Below are positions 44,701 to 54,012 of a DNA stretch of 64,000 nt, piece by piece. Origin of the DNA: Simmondsia chinensis. Taxonomy: Eukaryota > Streptophyta > Magnoliopsida > Caryophyllales > Simmondsiaceae. A program made the position numbers and the translations under genes. The notes beneath the pieces were generated by a model, which did no database searches, had not been told where the DNA came from, and was given only the letters and a program-made list of their open reading frames with translations. The stretch spans positions 25,315,478-25,379,477 of the forward strand of contig JAGTTD010000015.1 of NCBI GenBank assembly GCA_018398585.1. The letters are read 5' to 3'. Position 1 is the stretch's first letter, and each line of letters begins with the position of its first letter.

Positions 44701-45017
44701 TATATATATATATATATATATAAAATAAATTATAGCTATTATTAGCGAGTTTTTAATGAACACTAATTGAGCAGTTTAACAAGCCCTTTATCGAGCTTTT
44801 AACGAGTACCTTATCGAGCTTTTATCGAGCCCTTATCGAGCTGTTCATGAACACTAACGAGCCGAACACCCCCCGTTCGAACTCGGCTCGATAGGCTTAT
44901 CGAGCCTGCTCGAGATCGGCTCGATAAGTTATCGAGTCTCCAAAACAAACTTGAACGAGCTCTAATTGATTTCGAACGCGAGTAGTTCACCGAACACTTG
45001 GTTCGTTTACACCCCTA

Positions 45018-45470
45018 GTATCTTATTTATAGAACTAAGATATAACTCTTGCATCCTTCAATCTTGGCATTTTTGCCGCATGTCTTCCTCAACTCTTTTT
45101 CCCTCTGCTGAATTGGTGTTGAACGTGCCTTGATACACGGGCTCAAGCTCCTTCTGGATACCCTAGGTTGGTCCGCTTCCTTCTGGATATGCTTTAGGCC
45201 CATGTTCCTTGATACGTGCTTCAAAATAACTGCCTCGAACCTGTGAAGTATCATTCTGGCAACCTTCCAGGTAATCCCTCGAGTTTGAGCCTCTTTTACC
45301 CCATGCAACCATCTTGAGAGGCTGCTATCTCTTAAAGGGTTTTTAACTTGTAGGCTCGAGACACCGTTATCTCTATTCTTAAAGGCCAAATATGCCTCAA
45401 GCATGGGCCTACGTGGAAAACACATGTCGTTTTATCTCTAAACAATGTCGTCCCAACTCCCTCAAGTTTT
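45018..45470 (+). repeat. Repeat R1, right half
   Basis: Continues R1 after the hAT element and matches 30.73-31.2 kb (TTTATAGAA, CTCGAG..GAGC-CTTTTACCC, AACCATCTTGAG, GACACCGTTATCT, TGTCGTCCCAACTC). The open frame at 45027-45425 on the other strand is incidental. Confidence 0.75.
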
Positions 45471-46595
45471 AGGTGTATGCACTAATCAAACGGGTAAATT
45501 AGTGATGTTTCGAGATGATTATGGTCATTTGTTTTGTTAATTTACATTAACCGAGCTAACATTTTTTTTGTACCCATAATATACCAGTGTTACGTTGATT
45601 TGATGGTTAATTCAAATTTTCGTGTTCATTAGTTTTCAAGATTTAAATCTCATCAGATCTAACATGTTCCTAACTGATCATTTTTATTAATTTATTTTGT
45701 TTAAACACATTTAGACTTTTCAAAAGTGAAAATAATAGATTAAACCATCTGGAAAGACTAAAAAGCCAAATAAAAATTGGAAAACAATATCTGCTTGATT
45801 AATGTGTCCTTCACCTATTGACAGAAAATTGATAATCAAGTCATAGGCTGAAAAAAAATTATCTTACTTGGTGTATAATACTTTTTATTGACTTGTGTTA
45901 CGTTATTATTTTTGGATGAAAGTTTATATATATGTTGACAATTATTAATCAAAAGTATTTAGTTATTATTAAGAATATTTTCTTCATCCACTATTCTTTC
46001 ATACGCATTTAAAAGCCATTTAAAATATATATGCATCTTTTATATGGTTAACGGTTAACCGGTATTAATCAAACCGGATTCCAATTTACCAAAAAGAGGT
46101 CAAGTGGTCCTCTTGGTAACATTTATGGTTTGGATTTTTCAAACGTTTCATTACAATTAACCAAACCGAAACATTTTTAAATTTAATTAACCGAATCGTG
46201 AACATCCCACCACAAACCATCTAGGGATTTTCCCTTAAAAACAGAAACCATAACGCTTGATTTGCATTTTTCCTTATCCCTTTTAATAAAGCCAAAGATA
46301 GGTGTGCACTTTTGTACCTTGTTCATGATCCTTTGGATTTTATGTAATTCAAAGTATTTGGATTCTCTTCATAGATCAGTTTTAATATCCATATATTGCA
46401 TAACAAACATTATTATATAATCCAAGTTGAATACATTTAATACTTCCTCCATAGGTAATTAGACTTTAAACTTAATACCTTTTATCTTAAAATATTTTTA
46501 TATTTTAATGATAAAAAACTATACAAAAACTAAACAAAGAATAATAGTTCTTCAATTTATTAATAAGGTGACATGCAGACCACGAATAACATAGA
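45471..46595. other. Intergenic region downstream of the SPH gene
   Basis: AT-rich, without genes. Parts near 46.22-46.45 kb (CTAGGGATTTTCCCTT, CAAGTTGAATAC) resemble sequence at the same relative position beside the SPH pseudogene (18.35 and 19.0 kb), so the duplication seems to include downstream flank. Confidence 0.5.
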
Positions 46596-46596
46596 A

Positions 46597-47082
46597 CTAC
46601 GCTCTCAATGCACTAATCGTATCCAATTGATTGAATCTCTTCTTTTGCCAACCATACTTAAATACAAACTTATTTTGTTTAATGTTGAACAAATACAATC
46701 CCTCGTATGTAGCATTCCATGTACAATGTCTACCACCACAACCCCCGTCAATGAACTCGGAATCATCTCTAAATGCGTAGAAAAAGAGGCGGCCGCTTCT
46801 CCAGCTGAGGTCACAACCATATGGTGGTTGATAAATCAGTGCCGTTTTAAAATGCCAACTATAATTCCCGTAGATTGTGATATGTTGTAGCCCTAGATCC
46901 TTATCCACAGTATTATTGCAATGACAATCAAGCATTTCTCCTGACATCCAATTCATTATGGTGATGTGAAACTCAGCAAACCGAAAAAATGGTCGAGCCT
47001 GGACTTTGGATTCTTTTGTGGCACAGTTTAGGGCTATGACCATCAACAACAATGACAAATAATAATGAAATTGATGACCCAT
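46597..47082 (-). CDS. S-protein homologue, secreted (self-incompatibility S1 family)
   Basis: An intact 161-residue protein with ATG at 47080-47082, no introns. Residues about 1-22 form a signal peptide (hydrophobic YYLSLLLMVIAL), so the mature product should be secreted. The body follows the S1/SPH pattern: FHITIMNWMSGEMLDCHC, DKDLGLQHI, GNYSWHFKTALIY, YGCDLSWRSG, then GGRHCTWNATYEGLY. Cysteines at the family positions should form disulphides, and sequons NNT, NYS and NAT may be glycosylated. S1 in poppy is a pollen-recognition ligand; most SPHs in other plants have unknown signalling roles, so self-incompatibility function should not be assumed. A TATA box lies 83 bp upstream of the ATG. 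A dead paralogue is at 19226-19720. This is the only clearly intact gene in the window. Confidence 0.88.
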   Translation of the reverse strand: MGHQFHYYLSLLLMVIALNCATKESKVQARPFFRFAEFHITIMNWMSGEMLDCHCNNTVDKDLGLQHITIYGNYSWHFKTALIYQPPYGCDLSWRSGRLFFYAFRDDSEFIDGGCGGRHCTWNATYEGLYLFNIKQNKFVFKYGWQKKRFNQLDTISALRA

Positions 47083-47164
47083 TGATGGAATTTTTTGGGA
47101 TTTGTCACGTACGAAAAACGTCGTGTGCTATCTTACTTGTTCTTTTCTTTCAAGGATAATATGC

Positions 47165-47171
47165 TTATATA
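47165..47171 (-). promoter_or_regulatory. TATA box of the SPH gene
   Basis: TATATAA on the minus strand, 83 bp upstream of the ATG. With a start site about 30 bp downstream, the leader would be about 50 nt (inference). Confidence 0.6.
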
Positions 47172-47564
47172 ATACTACGTATCTAAATCTTATTTAAAAG
47201 GGATAGAATCAGGAAGTTCATGAATTATATTTTTGGCCAGAAATTGCTATATAAGGGAAATTAAATGAAAAATGTTTTTTGAAATTAATGTTGTAACTTT
47301 CTTTTGCTGCTGTAAATTACTATTTATGTCCCAAAATAAATACTATGTATTAAATTTTTGTACTCAAAGTGAAAAAAAGTTTTAAATTAAAAATTGACAT
47401 TGTAACGCCACGCGCTCTCATGTATGCTTTTAATATTGTCTTATTATAGCCTGCATGCTTATTATTGCTTTCTTTTTGTTTATTGTTGCTTTATTGTATT
47501 GTTTTAAACTTTTGTTACTATTGTATTGGATTGTTGTATTGTTATTGTTTTATTTTTGCTTCTT

Positions 47565-47700
47565 ATGGTTGGGAGCCCACGGAAACAACCGCTCTTGAGG
47601 GTAACACCCAGAAGGGTGAAACTGCGTACATCTCACCCTCCTCAAACCCTACATTGGCGGGAGCCATTGAGGCAGTGGGAATTTGTTCTTATTGTCATAT
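47565..47700 (+). mobile_element. Au-like SINE
   Basis: GGTTGGGAGCCCACGGAAAC, AACCGCTCTTGAGGGTAA, CTGCGTACATCTCACCCTCC, CATTGGCGGGAGCC, then CAGTGGGA and a TTG-type tail. This is the arrangement of Au-type plant SINEs. The 5' boundary and target duplication were not resolved. Confidence 0.65.
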
Positions 47701-47894
47701 TTCATATAATAATATTCAGAAATTAATGTTATATATCATGTTATGATTTGTTACTGAAAATAGATATGGATAACTTTTGTTAGGAAGTGCTAGCTGTTTT
47801 GCATCAATTAAAGGATTGAAAATGTCTTTTTTATTTTTTTGAACGAAAGAAAAATAAACATTCTTTTACATGTGTCTTTGTTTTATATCTAATT

Positions 47895-48470
47895 TGAACA
47901 TCCGATATTTTTGACATACTTACAAAAGACTAGATTTTTTTGATCGATGATATATATATATATATATTAAAATTGTCAAAAAAATTTATAACTGATCAAT
48001 TATATTATACACATAAATGAAAAATAAAGTTTGACTATATAATAACTTATGTATTTTAAATAATAATAAAAATTGATCCTATCATAAATTAAAACTTTTA
48101 TATTAATATAGATAGAGATATAGAGAGGAAGAGGATGTTTAACCGAAGAAGTAAAATGAATAGTGAAAAATTCAAGGATGGGGGAGTGAAGGCTTTTGAG
48201 AAAGAGAACTTGTAATTAATATATAACATAGTATATTTCAACATCGGATATTTTTGATATACTTATAAATGACTTATGTATAGTTAAATAATAATAGAAA
48301 GTTGATCATATCATAAATTAAATCTTTTATGTTAATATAGAGAGAGATATAGATGAGGAAGTGAAGGGATAGAAGTAACGTCAATAGTAATAGTCTAAAA
48401 ATTCAAGGATTGGGAAGTGAATGCTTTTGAGAGAGAGAACTTCCAAATAGTAAATAATATATATACATAT
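47895..48470 (+). repeat. Tandem duplication of about 340 / 235 bp
   Basis: The second copy starts at 48241 (ACATCGGATATTTTTGATATAC) against 47897 (ACATCCGATATTTTTGACATAC). Shared later blocks: AACTTATGTA-TTAAATAATAATA, TTGATC-TATCATAAATTAAA, TTAATATAGA-AGAGATATAGA, TTCAAGGAT-GGG-AGTGAA-GCTTTTGAGA. Confidence 0.8.
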
Positions 48471-48494
48471 ATGATTATTTCTATGTTTGCATTT

Positions 48495-48630
48495 TAGGGT
48501 TACGGGCCCTCGATAAACGGCTTTTGTTCGAAGTACGATCCCGTATAGACAAGGCTACATAAATTCTATCTCCAGATTCGATCTTGGTGGGAGTCTTTGA
48601 GATATTGGATTTATTGTTGTTGTTGTATGT
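48495..48630 (+). mobile_element. Au-like SINE, second copy
   Basis: A GGGTTACGGGCCCTCGATAA head, an AAGGCTACATAAATTCTA block at the position of the usual AAGGCTGCGTACA, a GGTGGGAGTCTTTGAGATAT block, and a clear (TTG)n tail. Diverged from the copy at 47.57 kb. Confidence 0.6.
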
Positions 48631-49585
48631 ATTATTAGATTATGAAAAGATAGATCACTATAAAACGATTTTGATGGTCGTGTGATATTTTCTTAAATTT
48701 ATTGGACGTCAAAACCGTTATCTATAAGGTACGCTAACTGTATATATAGCATCAAAAACGTAAATTAGGCAAATGTAGTATTGTTTTGAGAAAGGTAATC
48801 CTGGATTCACATTGAAAGCTTATTAATTCTCAAGTAACAAATTGTACCAAAATTATATGGCCAACCAATGTTTAAGTGCACGTTTGTTATATCTTAATGT
48901 GTATATTCATGGAAAATATTGCTGCAATAATTACATATGCGATAAACATTTGAGTAAATTACATATTAATAGATTCATTAAAATGTGATCTTGCCCGATG
49001 ACCCAACGTATTTGAGTTAGAGTCCGACCCAATCATAACCCAGAACATTCAAAACTTACTGGAACTTGAACCCGAAAATGACCCAATCGAATTTGACCCT
49101 ACCTGATATTGGATATTTTAATAAAAAAGTTAATGTTCTATCAATCATTATCATATTTATATTTATTGAGTATAGACAAATAAATCTCTTTTGAATAATG
49201 ACAATAATTTCAAACCAGTTAAAATTCAGATCCTTGGACTTTTTTTTTTTGAACAGTACAAATGCCTTAAAGACAGGGGAAGGGGGGATGCCAGGCCTCG
49301 AACACTGAATTCTTGGATTTATAGTTTTAAAATTTAAGACAGTTTTTGTATTTATAACTTTGACTTTGTCATGCATTGAAAATATTGGCAACAGTTACAA
49401 AGCACCTGAAACGTTTAGAAATGCAATGAATTCATGCATTGTAATTAAAGGTAGAAATGCAATACATTATTTTGTTTATATATAAACATCATCTCATGTT
49501 TAAAACTGTCCTGGGAGACACAAAAGTTTGTTTGCCGTAAACAAAAAAAAAAAGGGAAAAATATTATTTGTTGTTTTCGGCTAAG
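48631..49585. other. Intergenic, no gene seen
   Basis: Contains the segment shared with 37985-38180 (at about 48760-48920) and, at 49.0-49.1 kb, GACCCAA-type short repeats. A T-run lies at about 49239-49248. Confidence 0.45.
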
Positions 49586-49764
49586 TGTCATGTACCTACT
49601 TGGATTACACAAATTACATGTACTTACATTTTAATTCTTCCATACTTGTACAATGTTAAGTAATACATGTGAGAGTAGTTAAGGGTTGGTAATAGTAGTA
49701 ATTGTTTGTTATAGGTTGTTATTATTTGTACTTAGACATAAGCTTAGGAATATGATGTAATGGG

Positions 49765-50228
49765 TAGGGGTGTAAATGAGCCGTGCCGGCTCGCGAGGCG
49801 TAATAAAGCTCGAAAAGCTCGGCATGATTTGAGCTCGAGCCGAGCCAAGCCGGTTCGTTTGCTTATCGAGCCGAGCCCGAGCCTAGTGAAGCTCAAGCTC
49901 GTAAGCTCGCGAGCCTAAACGAGCCTAGGCGAGCCTTTTTTATTATAGTATATTTGCTTAAATATTGCTCAATGAAGCCACATTGGAGCCTAAATGAGCC
50001 GAGCCCGAACTTAAACGAGCCCAAACAAGCCTATATTGAGCTCAAATGAGCCGGAATATTACAAGCTTAATGCGAAGCTTGCTGAGCTTAGAGCAAGCCA
50101 AGCCGAGCTCGAGCCTAAATTTTTAAAGCTCGGCGAGCTTTGAACCGAGCCCTAGCCAAGCTTAATGGTAACGAGCCCAGCCTCGAGCTTGGCAGGCTTG
50201 GACTCAGCTCCGCTCAAATACACCCCTA
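49765..50228. mobile_element. hAT-type MITE (464 bp) inside an LTR
   Basis: Termini TAGGGGTGTAAATGAGCC and (minus strand) TAGGGGTGTATTTGAGC. Exact 8-bp duplication GTAATGGG at 49757-49764 and 50229-50236. The interior is dense in GAGCC/GGCTC subterminal motifs. The terminus is almost the same as that of the 5.4-kb hAT element at 39607, so they probably use the same transposase source. Confidence 0.92.
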
Positions 50229-50496
50229 GTAATGGGTATCCAAGAAATAAACTGATTTTCTCTCTCTTACTTTCCCAATTCTGATTCCCCTTCTCTCTCC
50301 TCATCTTCTCTTCTCCCTTTTCTCTCTCTCTTCCTCGGTCTCCATGGCCGAAGTTTAGCCTTTCTTCTCTTCTTCTTCCCTTACCTAGGCTTAAACCTGA
50401 CAAATTGGTATCAGATCTCGATCTTGAGCTAAAGTTCCCTACAAATACGAGCGTCAACCGAGTTATACACTGGCTGGAGGTAAAAGAAGGCCTACC

Positions 50497-51440
50497 ATGG
50501 CGGAAATCGAAGGTCAAGTACAAGGCCTTACACAGCAGATGGCAGACTCACAACAGAGGTCTGAAGATCGTCACCAACAGCTTATTGAGGTCATGCATTA
50601 GAACAACTGGCAGTGCTTACCTTGATGCAGAACAACTTGCAAATGTTAACCCTAATTCAGCAATTGGTGGTTAATACAACACGTGTAGTGAATTCCAAGA
50701 AGGATCCGAAAGTAGAAGTTCATGTACCAGAGTCCAAAGCTCATATGGGACCGATTAATGCCCAGAAACCTCCAATTTTTTGTGCATGCCCTGAAACAAG
50801 TGGCAACAGAAATTTCGAAGGCTTCTTTGGGGCCAATAACTCCCAGCCAAAGCCCAAGATGGATTTTCCTGCCTTTTCCGGAGCCAACCCTAGAAGTTGG
50901 ATTAGGCATTGTTAGAGGTACTTCAACTTCTACTGAGTTTAGGATGATCAAAAGCTGAGAGTGGCGACAGTGTACTTAGATGACAAAACTGATCTCTGGT
51001 AAGATGGGTTGATAGCGGACAAAGGTAGCATTGGATGGCAAGAGTTCTATGAAGAGCTCTACACGCGGTTTGAGGATCACGGTGATACTGACACTGTTAA
51101 CCAGTTCAACAAGTTGAAGCAGACCGGTTCGATTATTGAGTCCCAAGAACGCTTTGAAGAATTGAGGACACACATGTTGGCCACTGACAACTCTTTCAGC
51201 AAAGGATATTTCCTTTCGTCCTACATCTCAGGCCTAGACAAAGAGATTTAGCCATTAGTCAGGGCCCTCCAACCTAGTTCCTTCCCAAAAGCAATCACTA
51301 AAGCCCGCTTACTCTCTCAATCCTCAGAGAACACCCTTCGAAAAGCCAAAAATCTCCTTAAGTCCAGTACAAACCCTACATCCACTGTATCCAATACTTC
51401 CCAAAGATATGGCCAAACAAACAACAAAGTACATGGCAGT
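50497..51440 (+). pseudogene. Ty3-gypsy gag, degenerate
   Basis: ATG at 50497 begins MAEIEGQVQGLTQQMADSQQ, then a TAG after about 34 codons. Later open pieces include PKMDFPAFSGANPRSWIRHC (50.85-50.91 kb) and 51009-51251 with the gag core WQEFYEELYTRFEDHG...LKQTGSIIESQERFEEL. Several stops and frame changes separate them. No knuckle, protease or polymerase follows before the homology ends. Confidence 0.75.
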
Positions 51441-52178
51441 AAGGTCTTATTGAGGCTCTGGCTTTCGGGGTTGTGCAGACCAAGAAAGCATCAACTCAAG
51501 TTGGGTGTTGTATCCTGGAGGAGGCGCCGATATCTACTGCATCGGCTTAAATCTGAGAGGGGCACGAAACCGTCTTAGAGAGAGGGTGATCCGTGCCTCG
51601 CTCAACTGTTACGTTATTCGTATTTCGTCACTTCCAATGTTCCAGGTAATATCATTCCACTTTATATATTTAGTATGATATTTTGCTATATCTGGCTCGA
51701 ACACATGAACTTGAGCCAGCCCGCACTTACCTAAAACCCAAAATGATCTAACCCAAGTTTGGCCCAAACTGATGTTGACTCGACTCGAGACTGACCAGAC
51801 CCAAGATCGACCCTAGCCAGACATAAATTGATTTTCAGATCCACATAATAGCGCTATGTCATTTTGCAAAATTAATTTTTTAGTACATAATTTTTGTAAA
51901 ATATTTTTTAGTCTAAAGGTTACGTGTGTTTAATAAAATAGTCCAAAAAATAAAGTAACAGGGTTAAAACTTGTGTTTATTTGTCGGTAAACCACCACCC
52001 TCACTATTATCCATATCTCACATAGGAAGAACAATGTTGTGACAATGCTGAAGAAGAGTTGGATTCCTAGCATATTTATGACCCTCACACTCATTGAGCA
52101 ACATTATGGCCTTGCCTCCCCCTTTGGAAGTAGAGAGAGAAACACACGTGGAGAGAGAAACAAGTGAGAGGCGAGAGA
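51441..52178. other. Intergenic fragments, no gene seen
   Basis: 51.7-51.83 kb has GACCC/AACCCAA short repeats. 51.86-51.98 kb resembles one arm of a Mutator-like terminal repeat (TTTTTTAGT-CATAA, TTTTTTAGTCTAAAGG). A purine-rich stretch ends in AGAGA at 52174-52178, the target duplication of the copia element. Confidence 0.45.
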
Positions 52179-52365
52179 TATTAGAGTATCTAGATCTACA
52201 TCTGCTATAGTCATTGATTATGACTTATATTCAGCTTCCATATCTATATCTATATTATCTAGTTAGGATTACTTTAGTCTTTTCTCTACTATTGTACTTT
52301 CTGTATATAGTAATATTAAAACCTTAGTATAATTATTCAATCAAATACAATTTCTCTATTTCACA
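52179..52365 (+). repeat. 5' LTR of the copia element
   Basis: 187 bp. Pairs with 60228-60389; it holds about 25 bp (CTATAGTCATTGATTATGAC region) lacking in the other LTR. Confidence 0.85.
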
Positions 52366-52424
52366 TGGTATTAAAGCAATTTATAAAAAAGTTGCCTAAA
52401 TTTCTATACCTTTCTCTCTCCTCA

Positions 52425-54012
52425 ATGGCAGCCCCAAACCCTAACCCAAACCCTAGCCACCACCCACTCATCGCCGCTACCATCTCTCCTCCGGTAGCCC
52501 CCAACCCCCGCAACTCGACACTGGCACCAACCCTAACGTCAATCTCTCACCTGTCGAGTTCCCTCCCCTGCAATTAGTTCAATCTCCCTACTCGCAGCAA
52601 CCGCTGCCGTGACTCCCCCTTGTCGTTGTCATCCACCATCGATGTCAGCCCCTCTCTCCTATTGTCGTCCTCCCTCGGTCATCACGTGGCCCTGTCACTT
52701 TTGGTCTCCGTTGTCCCACTTAGTTCTTCCCCCCCACCTGGTCCATCCCACACACCACCACCACCGGGTCTTCCCTTTTTTGGCCTTCCCCTGGAGGTGC
52801 CAACCATTGCCACCCTCCCATCAATACCATCCTCGGCTTTCCGCAACTCGATGATATCATCGTCTTCTCTCTCTCTCCCCCCTCTACTCCTTTAACACTA
52901 GTATCCCTTTCCTATGTGCTACCTCTTTCTAATATTTCACACATTATTATGGTCAACTTGGAAAATACCACTGATTACGCATGAGCAATTTTACTTGATT
53001 TTAGTAGAACGACAAAACTTGGGGTATATTGATGGTATGTACCCATGTCTCTCTACTTATTCAATTAACCCTAATGGAACCCCAACTATTAACCCATAAT
53101 ATTTGACCGAAATATATATGAACCAAATCCTTCAATCATGTACTTTTGCCACTCTATGTTGCCCTATTCTTAATGATGTAATTCGCCAACCTACCTCTAA
53201 GGCTATGTGAGATGCCTTTGCCAAACGCTTTCTAAACCATTTGATGGATAAGGAGTTTGACTTAAGAATGTAATTACTGTACTTCGGAGAGACTATAGAA
53301 CTATGGATACGTAGCTCTCCGAGCTTAAGTCAATTACTGATGACTTAGGTGCCATTAACTCTCCTGTATCTAATAGAGAACTTGTTCATCATGCTGTATT
53401 TGGTCTTCCCCTTGGGTACATTGCAATTGGTAGCTCTTCTCGCACGTCATCGCGGTTGATCAATTTTGAACAATTAAAAACTGACCTTATTAATGAAGAG
53501 ACTGCCCCCAACCTATACAGTACACAAGCTACTATTGATTCTAGTCATGCTTTTATTTCTATAGGTACAGGCCACCAGGGCAATAGCTAAAGTCGAGGAG
53601 ATCATGGTTGAGGTGGACATGGATGACAACACAACCACCATGGTGGACGAGGTAGTAGACTTGGAAATCAAGGGTAATATCAGCACCCTCAATCGAGGAA
53701 TCCTAGCCTTGGAGGCTCGAGTGTAACTCAATATGGAACTGCCCATTGGTGGTATACTTTGACCAGGACCACAATTTTGTCAGATTCATAGCCAAACCGG
53801 GCATCTTGCTCTTGCTTGCCCTTATCGCTTCAACCATAATTCCTTCCCTGATCCATCCCAGTCATTCTCCACCATGTCTATAAATGAATCTTAAGATTAC
53901 ACTGGTACCCTAACTTGGGAGACTCTAACCACACGACACCTAATCTAGGTATTCTTCTTACTTTTCTTCCCTATCATGGTCACAAAAGTGTGCTTGCTGA
54001 AGATGATGCTTT
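52425..54012 (+). pseudogene. Copia gag and protease start, degenerate
   Basis: An ATG at 52425 begins MAAPNPNPNPSHHPLIAATI, followed by a proline/serine-rich stretch and then many stops and frame changes. The region up to 54012 ends in GHKSVLAEDDA-like residues of the protease domain, which continue in frame after the nested insertion (LLPVTHMGSS at 56298 on). No intact zinc knuckle was seen. Confidence 0.65.

Larger units (their letters stand above)
39607..45017. mobile_element. Large non-autonomous hAT element (5.4 kb)
   Basis: Left terminus TAGGGGTGTAAACGAGCC and right terminus (minus strand) TAGGGGTGTAAACGAACC. Exact 8-bp duplication GTATCTTA at 39599-39606 and 45018-45025. Both ends are packed with CGAGC/GCTCG motifs (39.61-40.0 kb and 44.75-45.0 kb) as subterminal repeats. 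The R1 repeat resumes on the far side exactly as in the uninterrupted copy at 30.7 kb. The interior is very AT-rich, with a long hairpin and a Mutator-like insertion, and no frame resembling a hAT transposase. Its length is far above ordinary hAT MITEs. Confidence 0.9.
49586..51440 (+). mobile_element. LTR retrotransposon, 5' end only (Ty3-gypsy type gag)
   Basis: A 5' LTR (49586-50402, TGTCATGTACC...ACCTGACA) is followed by the primer-binding site TGGTATCAGATC (50407-50418) and a broken gag. The LTR is lengthened by a hAT MITE at 49765-50228; without it the LTR is about 345 bp. Sequence homology stops near 51440 and no pol or 3' LTR follows, so the element is truncated. Confidence 0.75.

Noticed and set aside
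45027..45425. A 132-codon minus-strand ORF as a gene
   Set aside because: It falls wholly in the non-coding repeat R1, and the other R1 copy at 30.7-31.2 kb does not keep the frame.
47465..47746. Two overlapping ORFs as a small membrane protein
   Set aside because: Hydrophobic residues come from T-rich DNA, and the second half is an Au-like SINE.
52609..52895. Overlapping proline/serine-rich ORFs as a separate secreted protein
   Set aside because: They lie in the copia gag region just downstream of the LTR and primer site; the low-complexity content comes from CC-rich DNA read in two frames.
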